Assembly (NCBI GenBank): GCA_900549845.1
Contig: URPT01000001.1
Location: 1-48,491 of the forward strand
Direction: 5' to 3'
Origin: an uncultured Veillonella sp.
GTDB lineage: Bacteria; Bacillota; Negativicutes; Veillonellales; Veillonellaceae
Length of the DNA: 48,491 bases
Position numbers and translations under genes: made by a program. This document shows, one piece after another, positions 1 to 8,064 of this stretch; position 1 is the stretch's first letter, and each line of letters begins with the position of its first letter. The notes beneath the pieces are model-generated. The model was not told the DNA's origin. It was given only the letters and a program-made list of their open reading frames with translations, and ran no database searches.

Positions 1-103
1 AAATTTATTAATCATAGGCACAGTCTTGTTTGCATAGTATACTTATGCTAATAAGGTTGTGCTTATTTTGTTGTAATGTGAGAGAAGAAAAAGAGAGGGT
101 TTT

Positions 104-1360
104 ATGTTACGTAAAAGTATAATCATGATGGGATTAGCAGCTGCTTTCACCATGAATGTAAGTGCTGTACAGATCGAAGTGCCAGCCGGACAGCCGCCTA
201 TGCCTGGGGCGGATGCGAGCATTCCTGCTAATGCGTATGAGAATTATCGTCATATTAATGAAGTAGCGGAGCAGAATGCAGAGGACTATAGTGAATTTAT
301 AAAATCACAACCTGTAAATCCTACATCTGGGATGGATAAGTTGTATCGAGAACGCCCTGGTTTGGCTAAGGCGTTGGAGTTAGCAAATTATTCTCAGTCT
401 ACCGTTGTATTGATTCATGAAGGGGATAAGAATATTCGATTATCCGTACCAAACATTAGCTTTCGTGGAGATACTGTAGAGTCTAAGTCTGGAAAAGGGC
501 CGTTATATGCTGTACGAAGCCTTAGTTCATTTTTAGTAGTAGGGCCTCCACATGGTAAAGCGCTCAATAAATATGCTGAAAAAGAAGGGAAATATACATA
601 TCCAGGTTTGCACGATGCATCTTGGAAGCTAATGTCAAACAATGCCCATGTAATGTATACGGAGTTTACACCGAATGACTCAAAGACTACCTATGGGATT
701 AGTTATGGCGGTTGGGTTAATACGGAGGATCCGTATCAGGATAAATCACCGGAAGTTGTGATGAGTAATTATATTATTCCATCTATAGAATCCTTGTCTG
801 GATTAGATAATTATAGTCGTGTTGAGCATTGGGGAAATTTCAGTTATCGTGTTCCTAAGACTGCAAAGTTAGTGAGTGAGGCTGTAGAGAATATTCAATA
901 TGATGTGAGAACCTATGAGGATACAGGGGCCAAGATACGTGTAGTGCGTACCTCCATATTGGGTGAAAAACGAGATGGAACGGTCATCAAGAGTTCCATA
1001 TTATCCTTTTTGAGAAAGTATAACGATTTAGAAACACCTACACAATATGCAGTCGTATGGAATAATGGTATCGCAGGCTCTTTGATCGATTCTTACAAGC
1101 CTAATGGAGAGTCTTATCTCCGTCATGTTGTGAAAGATTCTGTGTACTTTTACAGTTATCGTATTAATTATGATGAAAGTAAGACCTCTTATACACATAA
1201 ACAATGGAGAGATATGATTGAATATGTAGGCTTTGATGATGCAGTCAAACTTAGAAAAGGTCCACAATGGAGAGAAGACGGGAGCTATAAAGAGAAACTA
1301 GAAAGCAGCCCTATATTTATTCCTTGGTATATGGAGTGGGTTAAGCTATTGAATCAATAG
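104..1360 (+). CDS. Secreted protein of unknown function, paralog A
   Basis: I do not recognise the family. The 418-residue product begins with a Sec-type signal peptide (MLRKS, a hydrophobic stretch, then VSAVQ), so it should be exported to the periplasm or surface. It shares a pattern with two other proteins in this window, at 2748-3992 and 4127-5476 (minus strand): an N-terminal PG.D..IP..AY..Y element just after the signal peptide, a STVVLIH...IRLSVP strand near residue 100, a NYIIPSIE element near residue 225, YSRVEHWGNFSYRVP shortly after, and a WNNGI element near residue 325. These look like one fold with three copies. The GAGAGGG ribosome site lies 6 bases before the ATG. The next gene, also secreted, follows after 57 bases, so they may be co-transcribed. 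Function is unknown; host or surface interaction is only a guess. Confidence 0.85.
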   Translation: MLRKSIIMMGLAAAFTMNVSAVQIEVPAGQPPMPGADASIPANAYENYRHINEVAEQNAEDYSEFIKSQPVNPTSGMDKLYRERPGLAKALELANYSQSTVVLIHEGDKNIRLSVPNISFRGDTVESKSGKGPLYAVRSLSSFLVVGPPHGKALNKYAEKEGKYTYPGLHDASWKLMSNNAHVMYTEFTPNDSKTTYGISYGGWVNTEDPYQDKSPEVVMSNYIIPSIESLSGLDNYSRVEHWGNFSYRVPKTAKLVSEAVENIQYDVRTYEDTGAKIRVVRTSILGEKRDGTVIKSSILSFLRKYNDLETPTQYAVVWNNGIAGSLIDSYKPNGESYLRHVVKDSVYFYSYRINYDESKTSYTHKQWRDMIEYVGFDDAVKLRKGPQWREDGSYKEKLESSPIFIPWYMEWVKLLNQ

Positions 1361-1417
1361 TGTGTAATATAGTGAATGTAGTTTGAGCTAATTATAAGAA
1401 ATTTTAGGAGAGAGACT

Positions 1418-1993
1418 ATGAAAACAAAATATATGGTTATGGGGCTTGTTATAGGCCTACAATTGGTAAGTGGTTATAGTTATGAAGCTGATGCGAGTTG
1501 GCTGAGTAAAACTTGGGACCGTCTAGAAACGAATGCCGCGAAACAATCTTATGATTGGCCCAAAGCTGAGCAATATACGCATTATGCGGGTGGACAAATT
1601 GTAGGAGCTACCTTACCAGAGGAGGATATGATGATCCTTGGTGTTTCATTAGGTAATACCTTTGATAGTGTAAAAGCTAGTCTAGGACAGCCTACTAAAG
1701 AAACTAGTAGAGGACTTACCTATGGTGGGGTTACATTTGGAAACTTTAAAATGGATGGTGTGGGTCCTATTGTTACCTATATGATGATCGAGAATCGTGA
1801 TGCCACAACACATAGAGGCATTGCCGTAGGCGACTCCATGCGAAAGGTCCTTAATGTATATGGCAGACCCGATTTAGTAGATACTAACAATCGATGGTTT
1901 TATGGGAAATACCGCTATCGAACTGATATGATGCATGGCATACAATTTGAACAAAAAGGCGATAAAGTCAGCAAGATTTTAATTTATAAATGA
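1418..1993 (+). CDS. Small secreted protein with two internal repeats
   Basis: A 191-residue protein with an N-terminal signal peptide (MKTKYMVMGLVIGLQLVSGY, cleavage probably near EADA). The mature part contains two similar units: GVSLGNTFDSVKASLGQPTK followed by a TYGGVTFG strand, and GIAVGDSMRKVLNVYGRPDL followed by WFYGKYRY. The G-x-x-x-G-x-(T/S)-x(3)-V-x(5)-G-x-P pattern resembles short helix-turn-strand modules of SmpA/BamE-like and related periplasmic domains, but this is only a resemblance. The ribosome site AGGAGAGAGA sits just upstream of the ATG. It follows the secreted paralog A gene by 57 bases and is closed by an imperfect terminator. Function unknown. Confidence 0.8.
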   Translation: MKTKYMVMGLVIGLQLVSGYSYEADASWLSKTWDRLETNAAKQSYDWPKAEQYTHYAGGQIVGATLPEEDMMILGVSLGNTFDSVKASLGQPTKETSRGLTYGGVTFGNFKMDGVGPIVTYMMIENRDATTHRGIAVGDSMRKVLNVYGRPDLVDTNNRWFYGKYRYRTDMMHGIQFEQKGDKVSKILIYK

Positions 1994-2019
1994 TTATATT
2001 CTTACCATATCTATGAAAA

Positions 2020-2060
2020 AAGCCGAGCTTTTAATTCATAGAATTAGCCCGGATTTTATT
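2020..2060 (+). terminator. Imperfect intrinsic terminator after the 1418-1993 gene
   Basis: A TAATTC/GAATTA stem (2032-2037 with 2041-2046) continues, after a short internal loop, into CCGAGC/GCCCGG pairing and ends in a T-rich tract GGATTTTATT. It is imperfect but well placed, 27 bases after the stop codon. Confidence 0.55.
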
Positions 2061-2094
2061 AGTTTATTCGTATATTTGTATAATATAATTCTTA

Positions 2095-2123
2095 TTGTAT
2101 CGTATATTAATGCATCATATAAT
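2095..2123 (+). promoter_or_regulatory. Promoter of the first flavin-reductase-like gene
   Basis: A TTGTAT -35 box (2095-2100) and a perfect TATAAT -10 box (2118-2123) are separated by exactly 17 bases. The same arrangement, TTGTAC-17-TATAAT, lies at 5569-5597 before the paralogous gene, so the promoter was duplicated with the gene. Confidence 0.7.
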
Positions 2124-2175
2124 GTGATTAGGAGAATTAGACGATGTTGGGAAATAAGATAAACCGGAGGTCATT

Positions 2176-2712
2176 ATGAAAGCATTTGAATCAAAAGATT
2201 ATAAAGCGTTTTCTATGTTTGAGGATCGTTGGGCTCTTGTTACAGCTGGTACGCCTGAGGCTTTTAATACTTGTACGGTTAGTTGGGGCAGTATGGGCAA
2301 TGTATGGGGACCTAATGGTGGTGACATGTCCACGGTGACGGTGTATATCCATCCGGCTCGTTACACTCAAGAGTTTATGGCTAAATACGATACTTTTACC
2401 GTTAGTTTCTTTCCTGAAAGCTATCGCAAGGCGCTTGGTTATTTGGGTTCTCATTCGGGCCGCGATGAAGATAAGGTGGCTAACTCTGGTTTAACACCGG
2501 TTGCAGCAGGCGATGGGGTAACTTTCAAAGAAGCAGATTTAACATTTGTATGTAAAAAACTGTATGAACATCAATTTGATGAAGCTCACTTAGCGGATAG
2601 CGTAAAGGAATATTATGCAGCAAATCCGTCTATGTATACCCAAGTTGGCAAAGATCGCTGGGAACCACATTATATGTACATCGGCAAAGTAGTTGAGGCC
2701 ATAGAGGGATAG
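2176..2712 (+). CDS. Flavin-reductase-like / FMN-binding family protein, copy 1
   Basis: A 178-residue cytoplasmic protein resembling the flavin reductase-like (flavoredoxin/FMN-binding split barrel) family. The N-terminal part has the typical W-A-L-V-T-AGTPEAFNT..VSWGSMG strand-turn-strand, followed by VTVYIHPARYTQEFM and DTFTVSFFPE, and then a GYLGSHSGRDEDKVANSGL segment, a common flavoredoxin signature around the FMN phosphate site. No signal peptide or membrane segment is present. Members bind FMN and may reduce flavins or act as NAD(P)H:FMN oxidoreductases; the substrate cannot be told from sequence. RBS GGAGG is 7 bases before the ATG. A second copy with about 85 percent identical protein lies at 5651-6187, with a similar promoter and leader. 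Confidence 0.8.
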   Translation: MKAFESKDYKAFSMFEDRWALVTAGTPEAFNTCTVSWGSMGNVWGPNGGDMSTVTVYIHPARYTQEFMAKYDTFTVSFFPESYRKALGYLGSHSGRDEDKVANSGLTPVAAGDGVTFKEADLTFVCKKLYEHQFDEAHLADSVKEYYAANPSMYTQVGKDRWEPHYMYIGKVVEAIEG

Positions 2713-2747
2713 TCTTATATACAACTTATTTATATTGAGGGAATTGT

Positions 2748-3992
2748 ATGATTAAAAGAGCGATTTTAATAGGCCTTTATTCGTTTGGTCTTATAGTAAC
2801 AGTACATGCTGCCAATATAAATCTTCCTGGTGGAGATGCCATGGTGCCTGATACTGCTTATGAAAGCTATTCGTATAATAGTGTTGATATGGATCTGGTA
2901 GAGTCTCAGTTTAGACGTCGCTCAGGCCCTGTGGTAGCACAGACTGTGAAAAATGGGCGTAGGACGGTAGAGCAAGCTAAGGCATATATGGATGGTAATG
3001 CCAAGTTTTTAAAACGCCAAGCTAATCAGAGTACAGTGTTCATCTTTGACGATGATACACAGCATATTCGCTTTTCTATGCCTTATCCAAGTCTTGAAAG
3101 TAAGGCGATTAATGATAACACTAATTCAGTTGTTAATGTCGTAAATGGTATCCCTCAATATTATATTAAAAGTATGAATGCAGATATCGTAGTCGATGTG
3201 GATGATAAGACTACCTATACGGATCGAGCTTTCACATATAAAACGGTAAAAAATGGTCAATGGCAGCAGAAGTATGGGATTATAACACCACGCATCCCTG
3301 GAAAAGAGGAGAAGACTGAGCCGCGTACGAGTACGGGTGTTGAGTTTTCCCTGCCTAGTGATACGAACCATGTATATCGTGTTAACATCATAAATCGTGG
3401 TAATGGCAATCCAGATCATATTAGGTATGCAGAAGGGGCTTTAGCGAATTATGTGATTCCATCGGTAGAGGATACAAAAGCGATAGATCGCTATTCTAAT
3501 GTTGAGAAATGGGGAAACCTTGAATATCGTGTGCTCAAGAATAGTACGAGAAAAGCCGATTATGAGCCTACCTCCTATGGTGAGGAAACGCGCGTTTATA
3601 AGGTGGGGGATATAGTGCAGCTGATTAAGCGCCGTCCGATTTTTCCAAATGATGAAAAACATTTTTATTCAGGTGCTTTTTCTACGATGGATACGATGAG
3701 TCGAAAATACCCGTATTCAGTTAATGATAATGCGACTATTTGGCGTAATGGTATGCCTGCATTTAGTGGTAGTGTAAAATTTGATAATGGTATTAATTAT
3801 ACATATTTTACAATCCGTGATGATAAATATGTGTACAGCATTGAAGTTGCTTATAAAGCCAATACGGTGAAGACGTCTTATCATGATATTCGTAATATGG
3901 TAGAAATGGCAAAATTGATCAATCGTCCGTATAAGCAAGAGTTTCCTGCGTTGAAGTACATTTGGGAAGCTGATGTTTTTAAATTGCCTTAA
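2748..3992 (+). CDS. Secreted protein of unknown function, paralog B
   Basis: A 414-residue exported protein with a clear signal peptide (MIKRAILIGLYSFGLIVTVHA, cleavage after VHA). It has the same landmarks as the proteins at 104-1360 and 4127-5476: LPGGD...VPDTAYESY directly after the signal, STVFIFDDDTQHIRFSMP near residue 95, NYVIPSVE near 225, YSNVEKWGNLEYRV and an IWRNGMP element near 325. Sequence between landmarks is divergent, suggesting old duplications. It follows the flavin-reductase-like gene by 35 bases, so the two are probably co-transcribed. The stop is followed by a terminator shared with the convergent paralog C. Function unknown. Confidence 0.85.
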   Translation: MIKRAILIGLYSFGLIVTVHAANINLPGGDAMVPDTAYESYSYNSVDMDLVESQFRRRSGPVVAQTVKNGRRTVEQAKAYMDGNAKFLKRQANQSTVFIFDDDTQHIRFSMPYPSLESKAINDNTNSVVNVVNGIPQYYIKSMNADIVVDVDDKTTYTDRAFTYKTVKNGQWQQKYGIITPRIPGKEEKTEPRTSTGVEFSLPSDTNHVYRVNIINRGNGNPDHIRYAEGALANYVIPSVEDTKAIDRYSNVEKWGNLEYRVLKNSTRKADYEPTSYGEETRVYKVGDIVQLIKRRPIFPNDEKHFYSGAFSTMDTMSRKYPYSVNDNATIWRNGMPAFSGSVKFDNGINYTYFTIRDDKYVYSIEVAYKANTVKTSYHDIRNMVEMAKLINRPYKQEFPALKYIWEADVFKLP

Positions 3993-4059
3993 AGCTTAAC
4001 TAATATTTTGTCTATGTGTAGATATACTTATGCATAAAAAGAAATAGAGAAAGAAAAAG

Positions 4060-4093
4060 AGCCAGTATTGCGATTTGCAGTACTGGCTGTTTT
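4060..4093. terminator. Bidirectional terminator between convergent paralogs B and C
   Basis: AGCCAGTA (4060-4067) pairs with TACTGGCT (4081-4088), extended by inner GC pairs around a GATTT loop. The right side continues GTTTTGG and the left flank is AAGAAAAAG, which reads as a T-rich tract on the minus strand. It can end transcription of both convergent genes. Confidence 0.75.
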
Positions 4094-4126
4094 GGTTACA
4101 CATCTTATTAGATTTTGAACGATGTT

Positions 4127-5476
4127 TTAATGGGCATGGCTCTCCTCTGTATCTGGGAATAAAACATGCTCTTTTAGTTTAAAGCTAGGATTATTGGTAG
4201 ACTCAAAAAACTCAATCATATTTCGTAATTTTTGAATCTCTTCAACACTTAAAAAACTTGGATAAAAGATGATATAGGTAAAGCCATAGGTCCCATCATA
4301 GGATTGAAAGGTTAGGATGTGATCATCCTTATGAGGTGTATAGATGTGTGTGGATAGCCCAGGAATATTATTATTCCATATAACGGTATAATTAATATAA
4401 TCTGATGTTGGTTGGTAATAGTAAATATCCCAGAACGTATCTAAATTAATGTTAAAATTGTAATGACCGTTTACAACAAGATTGCGCGCATATGGGTTTT
4501 TAGGGATATTATTAGTAGAAACAAAGAATGTTATGTCCCCTTTTTTGTAGGATCTAATATCTTGGTATTCGCTGCCCTTTTCCTCACCTATGTATATAGC
4601 ATCTTTTGGTACGCGGTATTGTACACCGTTTAAGTTTTCTATGCGTGAATATTGATTTAATTCATTTAGGTTTTGCACAGAGGGAAGCACATAATTAGCC
4701 AATAATTTATCTGTAGGAACCTTGTTCAGAACGGGGTTGTTATCATAATAGACAAACCCTGCGTGATATAAAGGGGAACGCATGTTATAGCCCTTAAATT
4801 TAAAATTGATCGTGTCGATGGTAAGAGTTGTTTTTTTACCGTTTTCAACGTGCGGCATCTTCATACTATCCCAAGTGCTGTAGGTAATAGTAGGATATGA
4901 AAATACAGTGCCCTTTATATCAGAAATGTGTTTTGCTGGATTACGTTTTGCCCTGTCCTGAAAGAAATCACGAACATTCTTGTCGGTTAGTTTTTCATAA
5001 GCTATTTTTGTGTTACGCCAGTCATAGTCTTTGTAATCAGCATAGTCAATTTCTAAATTGAGACTCCCATTATTGGTTAATACTCGATAGTCCTCAATGG
5101 TTCGACTTGGATTTTTGTAACGTCCTATATCATAATCACTTTTTATGCCCGCTATAGGGAATGAAAGCCGAATTTGGTTGTAATTGTCGTGAATGGAGAT
5201 AACTGTATTATGGTAATGTTGACTGCGATATATAGAGGCAGCTTTAGCATACTCAATTTCGTTTTTACTAATACCATTAGCCTTGTCTGTTAACTTTAGT
5301 GCTTCCACATAGTTTGCTACATCCTTTTCAATATCAGGGCTCGTGGCTTGATAATTTATGTAGGCATCCTTTGGAATCTTCGAATCTGCACCAGGAATAT
5401 TAACATCGATGGCTCCTATTGGTGATAATATAGTGCTTATCATAAAAGCACCCGCTAATAGTGGTAGTTTTGTCAT
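4127..5476 (-). CDS. Secreted protein of unknown function, paralog C
   Basis: A 449-residue exported protein with a signal peptide (MTKLPLLAGAFMISTILSPIGA). It shares with paralogs A and B the INIP/VNIPGADSKIPKDAYINY start, an NTVISIHDNYNQIRLSFP strand, ANYVLPSVQ, YSRIENLNGVQYRVP and WNNNIPGLS. It is the longest of the three, with a Tyr- and Asn-rich central part and a His-rich C-terminal tail (EESHAH). It is transcribed convergently with paralog B and divergently from the second flavin-reductase-like gene. The alternation of secreted and flavin-reductase-like genes suggests a duplicated block with an inversion. Function unknown. Confidence 0.85.
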   Translation of the reverse strand: MTKLPLLAGAFMISTILSPIGAIDVNIPGADSKIPKDAYINYQATSPDIEKDVANYVEALKLTDKANGISKNEIEYAKAASIYRSQHYHNTVISIHDNYNQIRLSFPIAGIKSDYDIGRYKNPSRTIEDYRVLTNNGSLNLEIDYADYKDYDWRNTKIAYEKLTDKNVRDFFQDRAKRNPAKHISDIKGTVFSYPTITYSTWDSMKMPHVENGKKTTLTIDTINFKFKGYNMRSPLYHAGFVYYDNNPVLNKVPTDKLLANYVLPSVQNLNELNQYSRIENLNGVQYRVPKDAIYIGEEKGSEYQDIRSYKKGDITFFVSTNNIPKNPYARNLVVNGHYNFNINLDTFWDIYYYQPTSDYINYTVIWNNNIPGLSTHIYTPHKDDHILTFQSYDGTYGFTYIIFYPSFLSVEEIQKLRNMIEFFESTNNPSFKLKEHVLFPDTEESHAH

Positions 5477-5568
5477 GGTAGTATCTCCCGTTTATACTCT
5501 CATATCTATTGATACTGTCATAATCCATTGGTTATGTTACTAAGTATAATTATATTACATAATACTTA

Positions 5569-5597
5569 TTGTACTGTATATTAGTGCATTATATAAT
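5569..5597 (+). promoter_or_regulatory. Promoter of the second flavin-reductase-like gene
   Basis: TTGTAC (5569-5574) and TATAAT (5592-5597) are separated by 17 bases. The flanks and the leader down to the start codon resemble 2095-2175, including a nearly unchanged stretch just before the GGAGG ribosome site. Confidence 0.7.
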
Positions 5598-5650
5598 GGG
5601 GTTAGGATAGTTATACGAGGTTGGGAAAATAAGATAAACCGGAGGTCATT

Positions 5651-6187
5651 ATGAAACCATTTGAATCTAAAGACTATAAAGCATTTACTATGTTTGAAAA
5701 ACGGTGGGCTCTTGTTACAGCTGGTACACCTGAGGATTTTAATACTTGTACTGTTAGTTGGGGCAGCATGGGCAACATGTGGGGCCTAGTTGGTAATGAT
5801 ATTTCCACAGTGACTGTGTATATTCATCCAGCTCGTTATACCCAAGAATTCATGGCGAAATATGATACGTTTACCGTTAGTTTCTTGCCTGAAAGCCAAC
5901 GTAAGGCTCTTGGTTATTTAGGATCTCATTCTGGTCGTGACGAAGATAAGGTGGCTAATTCGGGCTTAACACCAGTTGCAGTAGATGATGGTGTCATGTT
6001 TGAAGAAGCAGAGTTAACTTTTGTATGCAAAAAGCTTTACGAACATCAATTCGATGAAGCACATTTAGCGGATAAAATAAAAGAGTATTATGCATCCAAT
6101 CCTCCTGAATATACAAAAGCTGGCAGTGATCGTTGGGAACCACACTATATGTACATCGGAGAAATAGTTGAGGCTATAGAGAAATAG
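5651..6187 (+). CDS. Flavin-reductase-like / FMN-binding family protein, copy 2
   Basis: A 178-residue paralog of 2176-2712, collinear without gaps and the same length. It keeps the WALVTAGTPEDFNTCTVSWG strand, the VTVYIHPARYTQEFMAKYDT segment and GYLGSHSGRDEDKVANSGL. Differences cluster at the GNMWGLVGNDIS loop, which in copy 1 reads GNVWGPNGGDMS, and near the C terminus. Differences in the loop near the flavin could alter substrate, but this is inference. It is transcribed alone, from its own promoter to a strong terminator. Expected cofactor is FMN by family; the physiological reaction is not known. Confidence 0.8.
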   Translation: MKPFESKDYKAFTMFEKRWALVTAGTPEDFNTCTVSWGSMGNMWGLVGNDISTVTVYIHPARYTQEFMAKYDTFTVSFLPESQRKALGYLGSHSGRDEDKVANSGLTPVAVDDGVMFEEAELTFVCKKLYEHQFDEAHLADKIKEYYASNPPEYTKAGSDRWEPHYMYIGEIVEAIEK

Positions 6188-6202
6188 ACAATCTATGTAA
6201 TA

Positions 6203-6240
6203 TACAAATAAGGCAGTCCATCAGGACTGCCTTATTTGTA
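6203..6240 (+). terminator. Intrinsic terminator after flavin-reductase-like copy 2
   Basis: A perfect 17-bp stem, 6203-6219 with 6224-6240, closed by an ATCA loop and with an A-rich left and T-rich right arm. It can work in both directions. Confidence 0.8.
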
Positions 6241-6606
6241 GTTATATTTTTCAAAAGGAGAAAGTGAGACGGTATTTACTACCTGTATATATCATAACAT
6301 AGGGTATGGGTTAAAAACGCCACATAATATTAATTGCAAATTCTTAGTTGTTTACGTGAGGTTTTATGGTGAAATTTACACTATATTTTTTTGTAATTTA
6401 TCAAAATAAGTCATAAAATTGATGAAAAATCAGTATATATGAGCCGACAGTGAGGAATAGCTTATATAGTGGGTTCTTTCATTGAGAACTACTATAAATT
6501 GTATATTTTGATAAAATTTTATGAATTTTAACCCCACAAAAAGTGCAAAATCTGATATAATAATAGTATCAAAAATAACTACGCGAATGCGTAGTTTTCT
6601 TATTTT
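6241..6606. other. AT-rich intergenic stretch with promoter-like box and small hairpin
   Basis: No gene seen. Near the right end a TATAAT (6556-6561) is followed by a perfect 8-bp hairpin, AACTACGC (6577-6584) with GCGTAGTT (6589-6596), and a T-rich run. The hairpin lies between a possible start site and the membrane-protein gene at 6628, so it could act as a weak attenuator. No good -35 box was found. Confidence 0.4.
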
Positions 6607-6627
6607 GTGTTTGGCGTAGGTAGTCCC

Positions 6628-7071
6628 ATGAGTGTAGTGAAGCCCTTATTATGGCTATTAGAACCGTATATCGTATATAAAGCCTATTTGTGGGCGCTCC
6701 GCTTTATAGCTCATCCATTGACGTGGGAAGGCGAGATAGACTTATTCTCCTTGACCTTAACGGTGCTGCTCATCCTTGATGCGGTGGCATTGCCCTTAGT
6801 GATTTTGTATTGCCCAGGTCTCAATCCTAGAAAGCGTATGCCCGACTGGATTGTTCGATTAGGTACACCTATTTATATCGTCCATAATTGGCTTGATGGC
6901 AAGGTGGGCGGCGGTACGTCTACACCGATTGTATGGCTCCGCAGAGCTTTACATTCACTGTTGCTATTCATCTATTATCTTGTGCCGTTTTATGTGGGCG
7001 GTCATCTCGTGATGGGCCTCGTGGTAGCGCTCATGTATGATGTCCTCGTTTGGGCCCATGGAGGTGTGTAG
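6628..7071 (+). CDS. Small multi-pass membrane protein of unknown function
   Basis: About 147 residues (starting MSVVKPLLWLLEP) with three or four hydrophobic segments: near residues 3-30, 45-65, and 105-140. An upstream in-frame GTG at 6607 would add seven residues; I prefer the ATG at 6628. The middle has the pattern LVILYCPGLNPRKRMPDWIVRL, split here by family comparison: I-L-Y, L-N-P, then P..(V)R.L. A similar arrangement, MLYWKKLNPNVKVPFLVRHL, occurs in the membrane protein at 28513-28926, so the two may be distant paralogs. The stop codon overlaps by one base the GTG start of the DNA glycosylase gene, implying translational coupling. Function unknown. Confidence 0.65.
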   Translation: MSVVKPLLWLLEPYIVYKAYLWALRFIAHPLTWEGEIDLFSLTLTVLLILDAVALPLVILYCPGLNPRKRMPDWIVRLGTPIYIVHNWLDGKVGGGTSTPIVWLRRALHSLLLFIYYLVPFYVGGHLVMGLVVALMYDVLVWAHGGV

Positions 7072-7670
7072 TGGCTACTTGTGAATGGCCGACGACGCCT
7101 TTGTATCAGGCGTATCACGATCATGAGTGGGGTCGTCCTATTCATGATGATCGATTGCAGTTTGAACATCTCTGTCTTGAAAGCCTCCAATGTGGTCTCA
7201 GTTGGCTTACGATTTTGAATAAACGAGACATCATTCGAGGCTGTTTTGATCACTTTGATATTGATGCGGTTGCTGCTTATGGTGAAAGCGACATAGAACG
7301 GATTATGGAGACTGAGGGCATGCTCAAGTCTCGCCCTAAAACTGAGGCTATTATCAATAATGCTTCTGCTTTTAAACGTATTCAAGATGAATTTGGTTCG
7401 TTTTGCAACTATATCTGGGCTTTCACAGGTAATAAAACAATTATTTATGAAAGCCATCCCGATGGGCATGTGCCAGCAAAGAATGGTCTGTCTACACGGA
7501 TTAGTAAGGATCTAAAGAAGCGCGGGTTTAAGTTTGTAGGCCCCGTTACTATTTATTCCCATCTACAAGCCAGTGGCCTTATCAACGATCACGGTAAGGA
7601 CTGTCCTTGTTTTGACGAGATTAATAAGACCGCAGATATTGTTCAATTGCCTGTAGACGCTGAGGATTAA
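7071..7670 (+). CDS. tag: DNA-3-methyladenine glycosylase I
   Basis: Base-excision repair enzyme that removes 3-methyladenine from alkylated DNA. The 199-residue product matches Tag along its length: an N-terminal Cys at position 4 and YHDHEWG near residues 15-21, the LCLESLQCGLSWLTIL segment with the glutamate of the base pocket, KKRGFKFVG near residue 160 and a C-terminal NDHGKDCPCF. In E. coli Tag the N-terminal Cys and His and the C-terminal His and Cys form a zinc site, and equivalents are visible here. I chose the GTG start at 7071 because GGAGG lies six bases before it and the protein then begins at the family's usual place (MATCEW). The TTG at 7050 would add seven residues without support. 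It overlaps the preceding membrane-protein gene by one base. Confidence 0.93.
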   Translation: MATCEWPTTPLYQAYHDHEWGRPIHDDRLQFEHLCLESLQCGLSWLTILNKRDIIRGCFDHFDIDAVAAYGESDIERIMETEGMLKSRPKTEAIINNASAFKRIQDEFGSFCNYIWAFTGNKTIIYESHPDGHVPAKNGLSTRISKDLKKRGFKFVGPVTIYSHLQASGLINDHGKDCPCFDEINKTADIVQLPVDAED

Positions 7671-7745
7671 TACAGGTTGTAACGTATTTGTATAATCGTT
7701 AGTTAACAATAGTTTTTATACATGATTGGTTTTACAAAATTGAAC

Positions 7746-7781
7746 TTGTGTTAAACCGCACTTTAAGGTGTACACTATAGT
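7746..7781 (+). promoter_or_regulatory. Candidate promoter of the small RNA
   Basis: A TTGTGT-like -35 (7746-7751) precedes TACACT (7771-7776), overlapped by TATAGT (7776-7781). Spacing is 18-19 bases or more, so this is a moderate match only. Confidence 0.35.
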
Positions 7782-7782
7782 C

Positions 7783-7931
7783 GATGGAAAGATAGCGTTC
7801 CATCATATGTCGGCCCGCTTTATACAAACACATATATTCTCTCTCTCCAAAGCGGGTCTCTCATATACTTCTCTCTCAAAGCTATAAACACAACATGAAG
7901 CCCCTATCCTTCACGGGATAGGGGCTTTTTG
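7783..7931 (+). ncRNA. Candidate small RNA with UCUCUC tracts
   Basis: Non-coding stretch of about 150 bases between a promoter-like sequence and a strong terminator. Three hairpins can be drawn: GATGGAA/TTCCATC (7783-7789 with 7798-7804), CCCGCTTT/AAAGCGGG (7814-7821 with 7849-7856), and the terminator stem (7900-7925). Pyrimidine tracts lie in the loop of the second hairpin (7837-7848) and in the linker before the terminator (7857-7862 and 7869-7877), each containing UCUCUC. These are complementary to purine-rich Shine-Dalgarno regions such as GGAGAGA, which precede several genes in this window. The features fit a trans-acting regulatory RNA in the style of C/U-rich Firmicute sRNAs, but expression is not shown. 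No ORF with a ribosome site was seen. A 3' UTR with terminator for tag is the alternative. Confidence 0.45.
7900..7931 (+). terminator. Strong intrinsic terminator
   Basis: GCCCCTATCC (7900-7909) pairs perfectly with GGATAGGGGC (7916-7925), followed by TTTTTG. GC-rich stem plus T-run is a textbook Rho-independent terminator. Confidence 0.85.
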
Positions 7932-8064
7932 CTATATGTTTTTATCTAGGGCCATATAACGGCATAGATTAGTTGTATACCACGATAAATTGATTTATTT
8001 CGATATAGTTGATATACTGATGATGAAATAAAGTATTACTTTCACAATTCAGAAAGGGAAATAT

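Noticed and set aside
2144..2179. A possible 11-codon leader peptide before the first flavin-reductase-like gene, its stop overlapping the gene's ATG
   Set aside because: The duplicated leader before the second copy has no start codon there, so it is not conserved.
7002..7469. Minus-strand ORF opposite tag
   Set aside because: Overlaps two coding regions in antisense and has no ribosome site.
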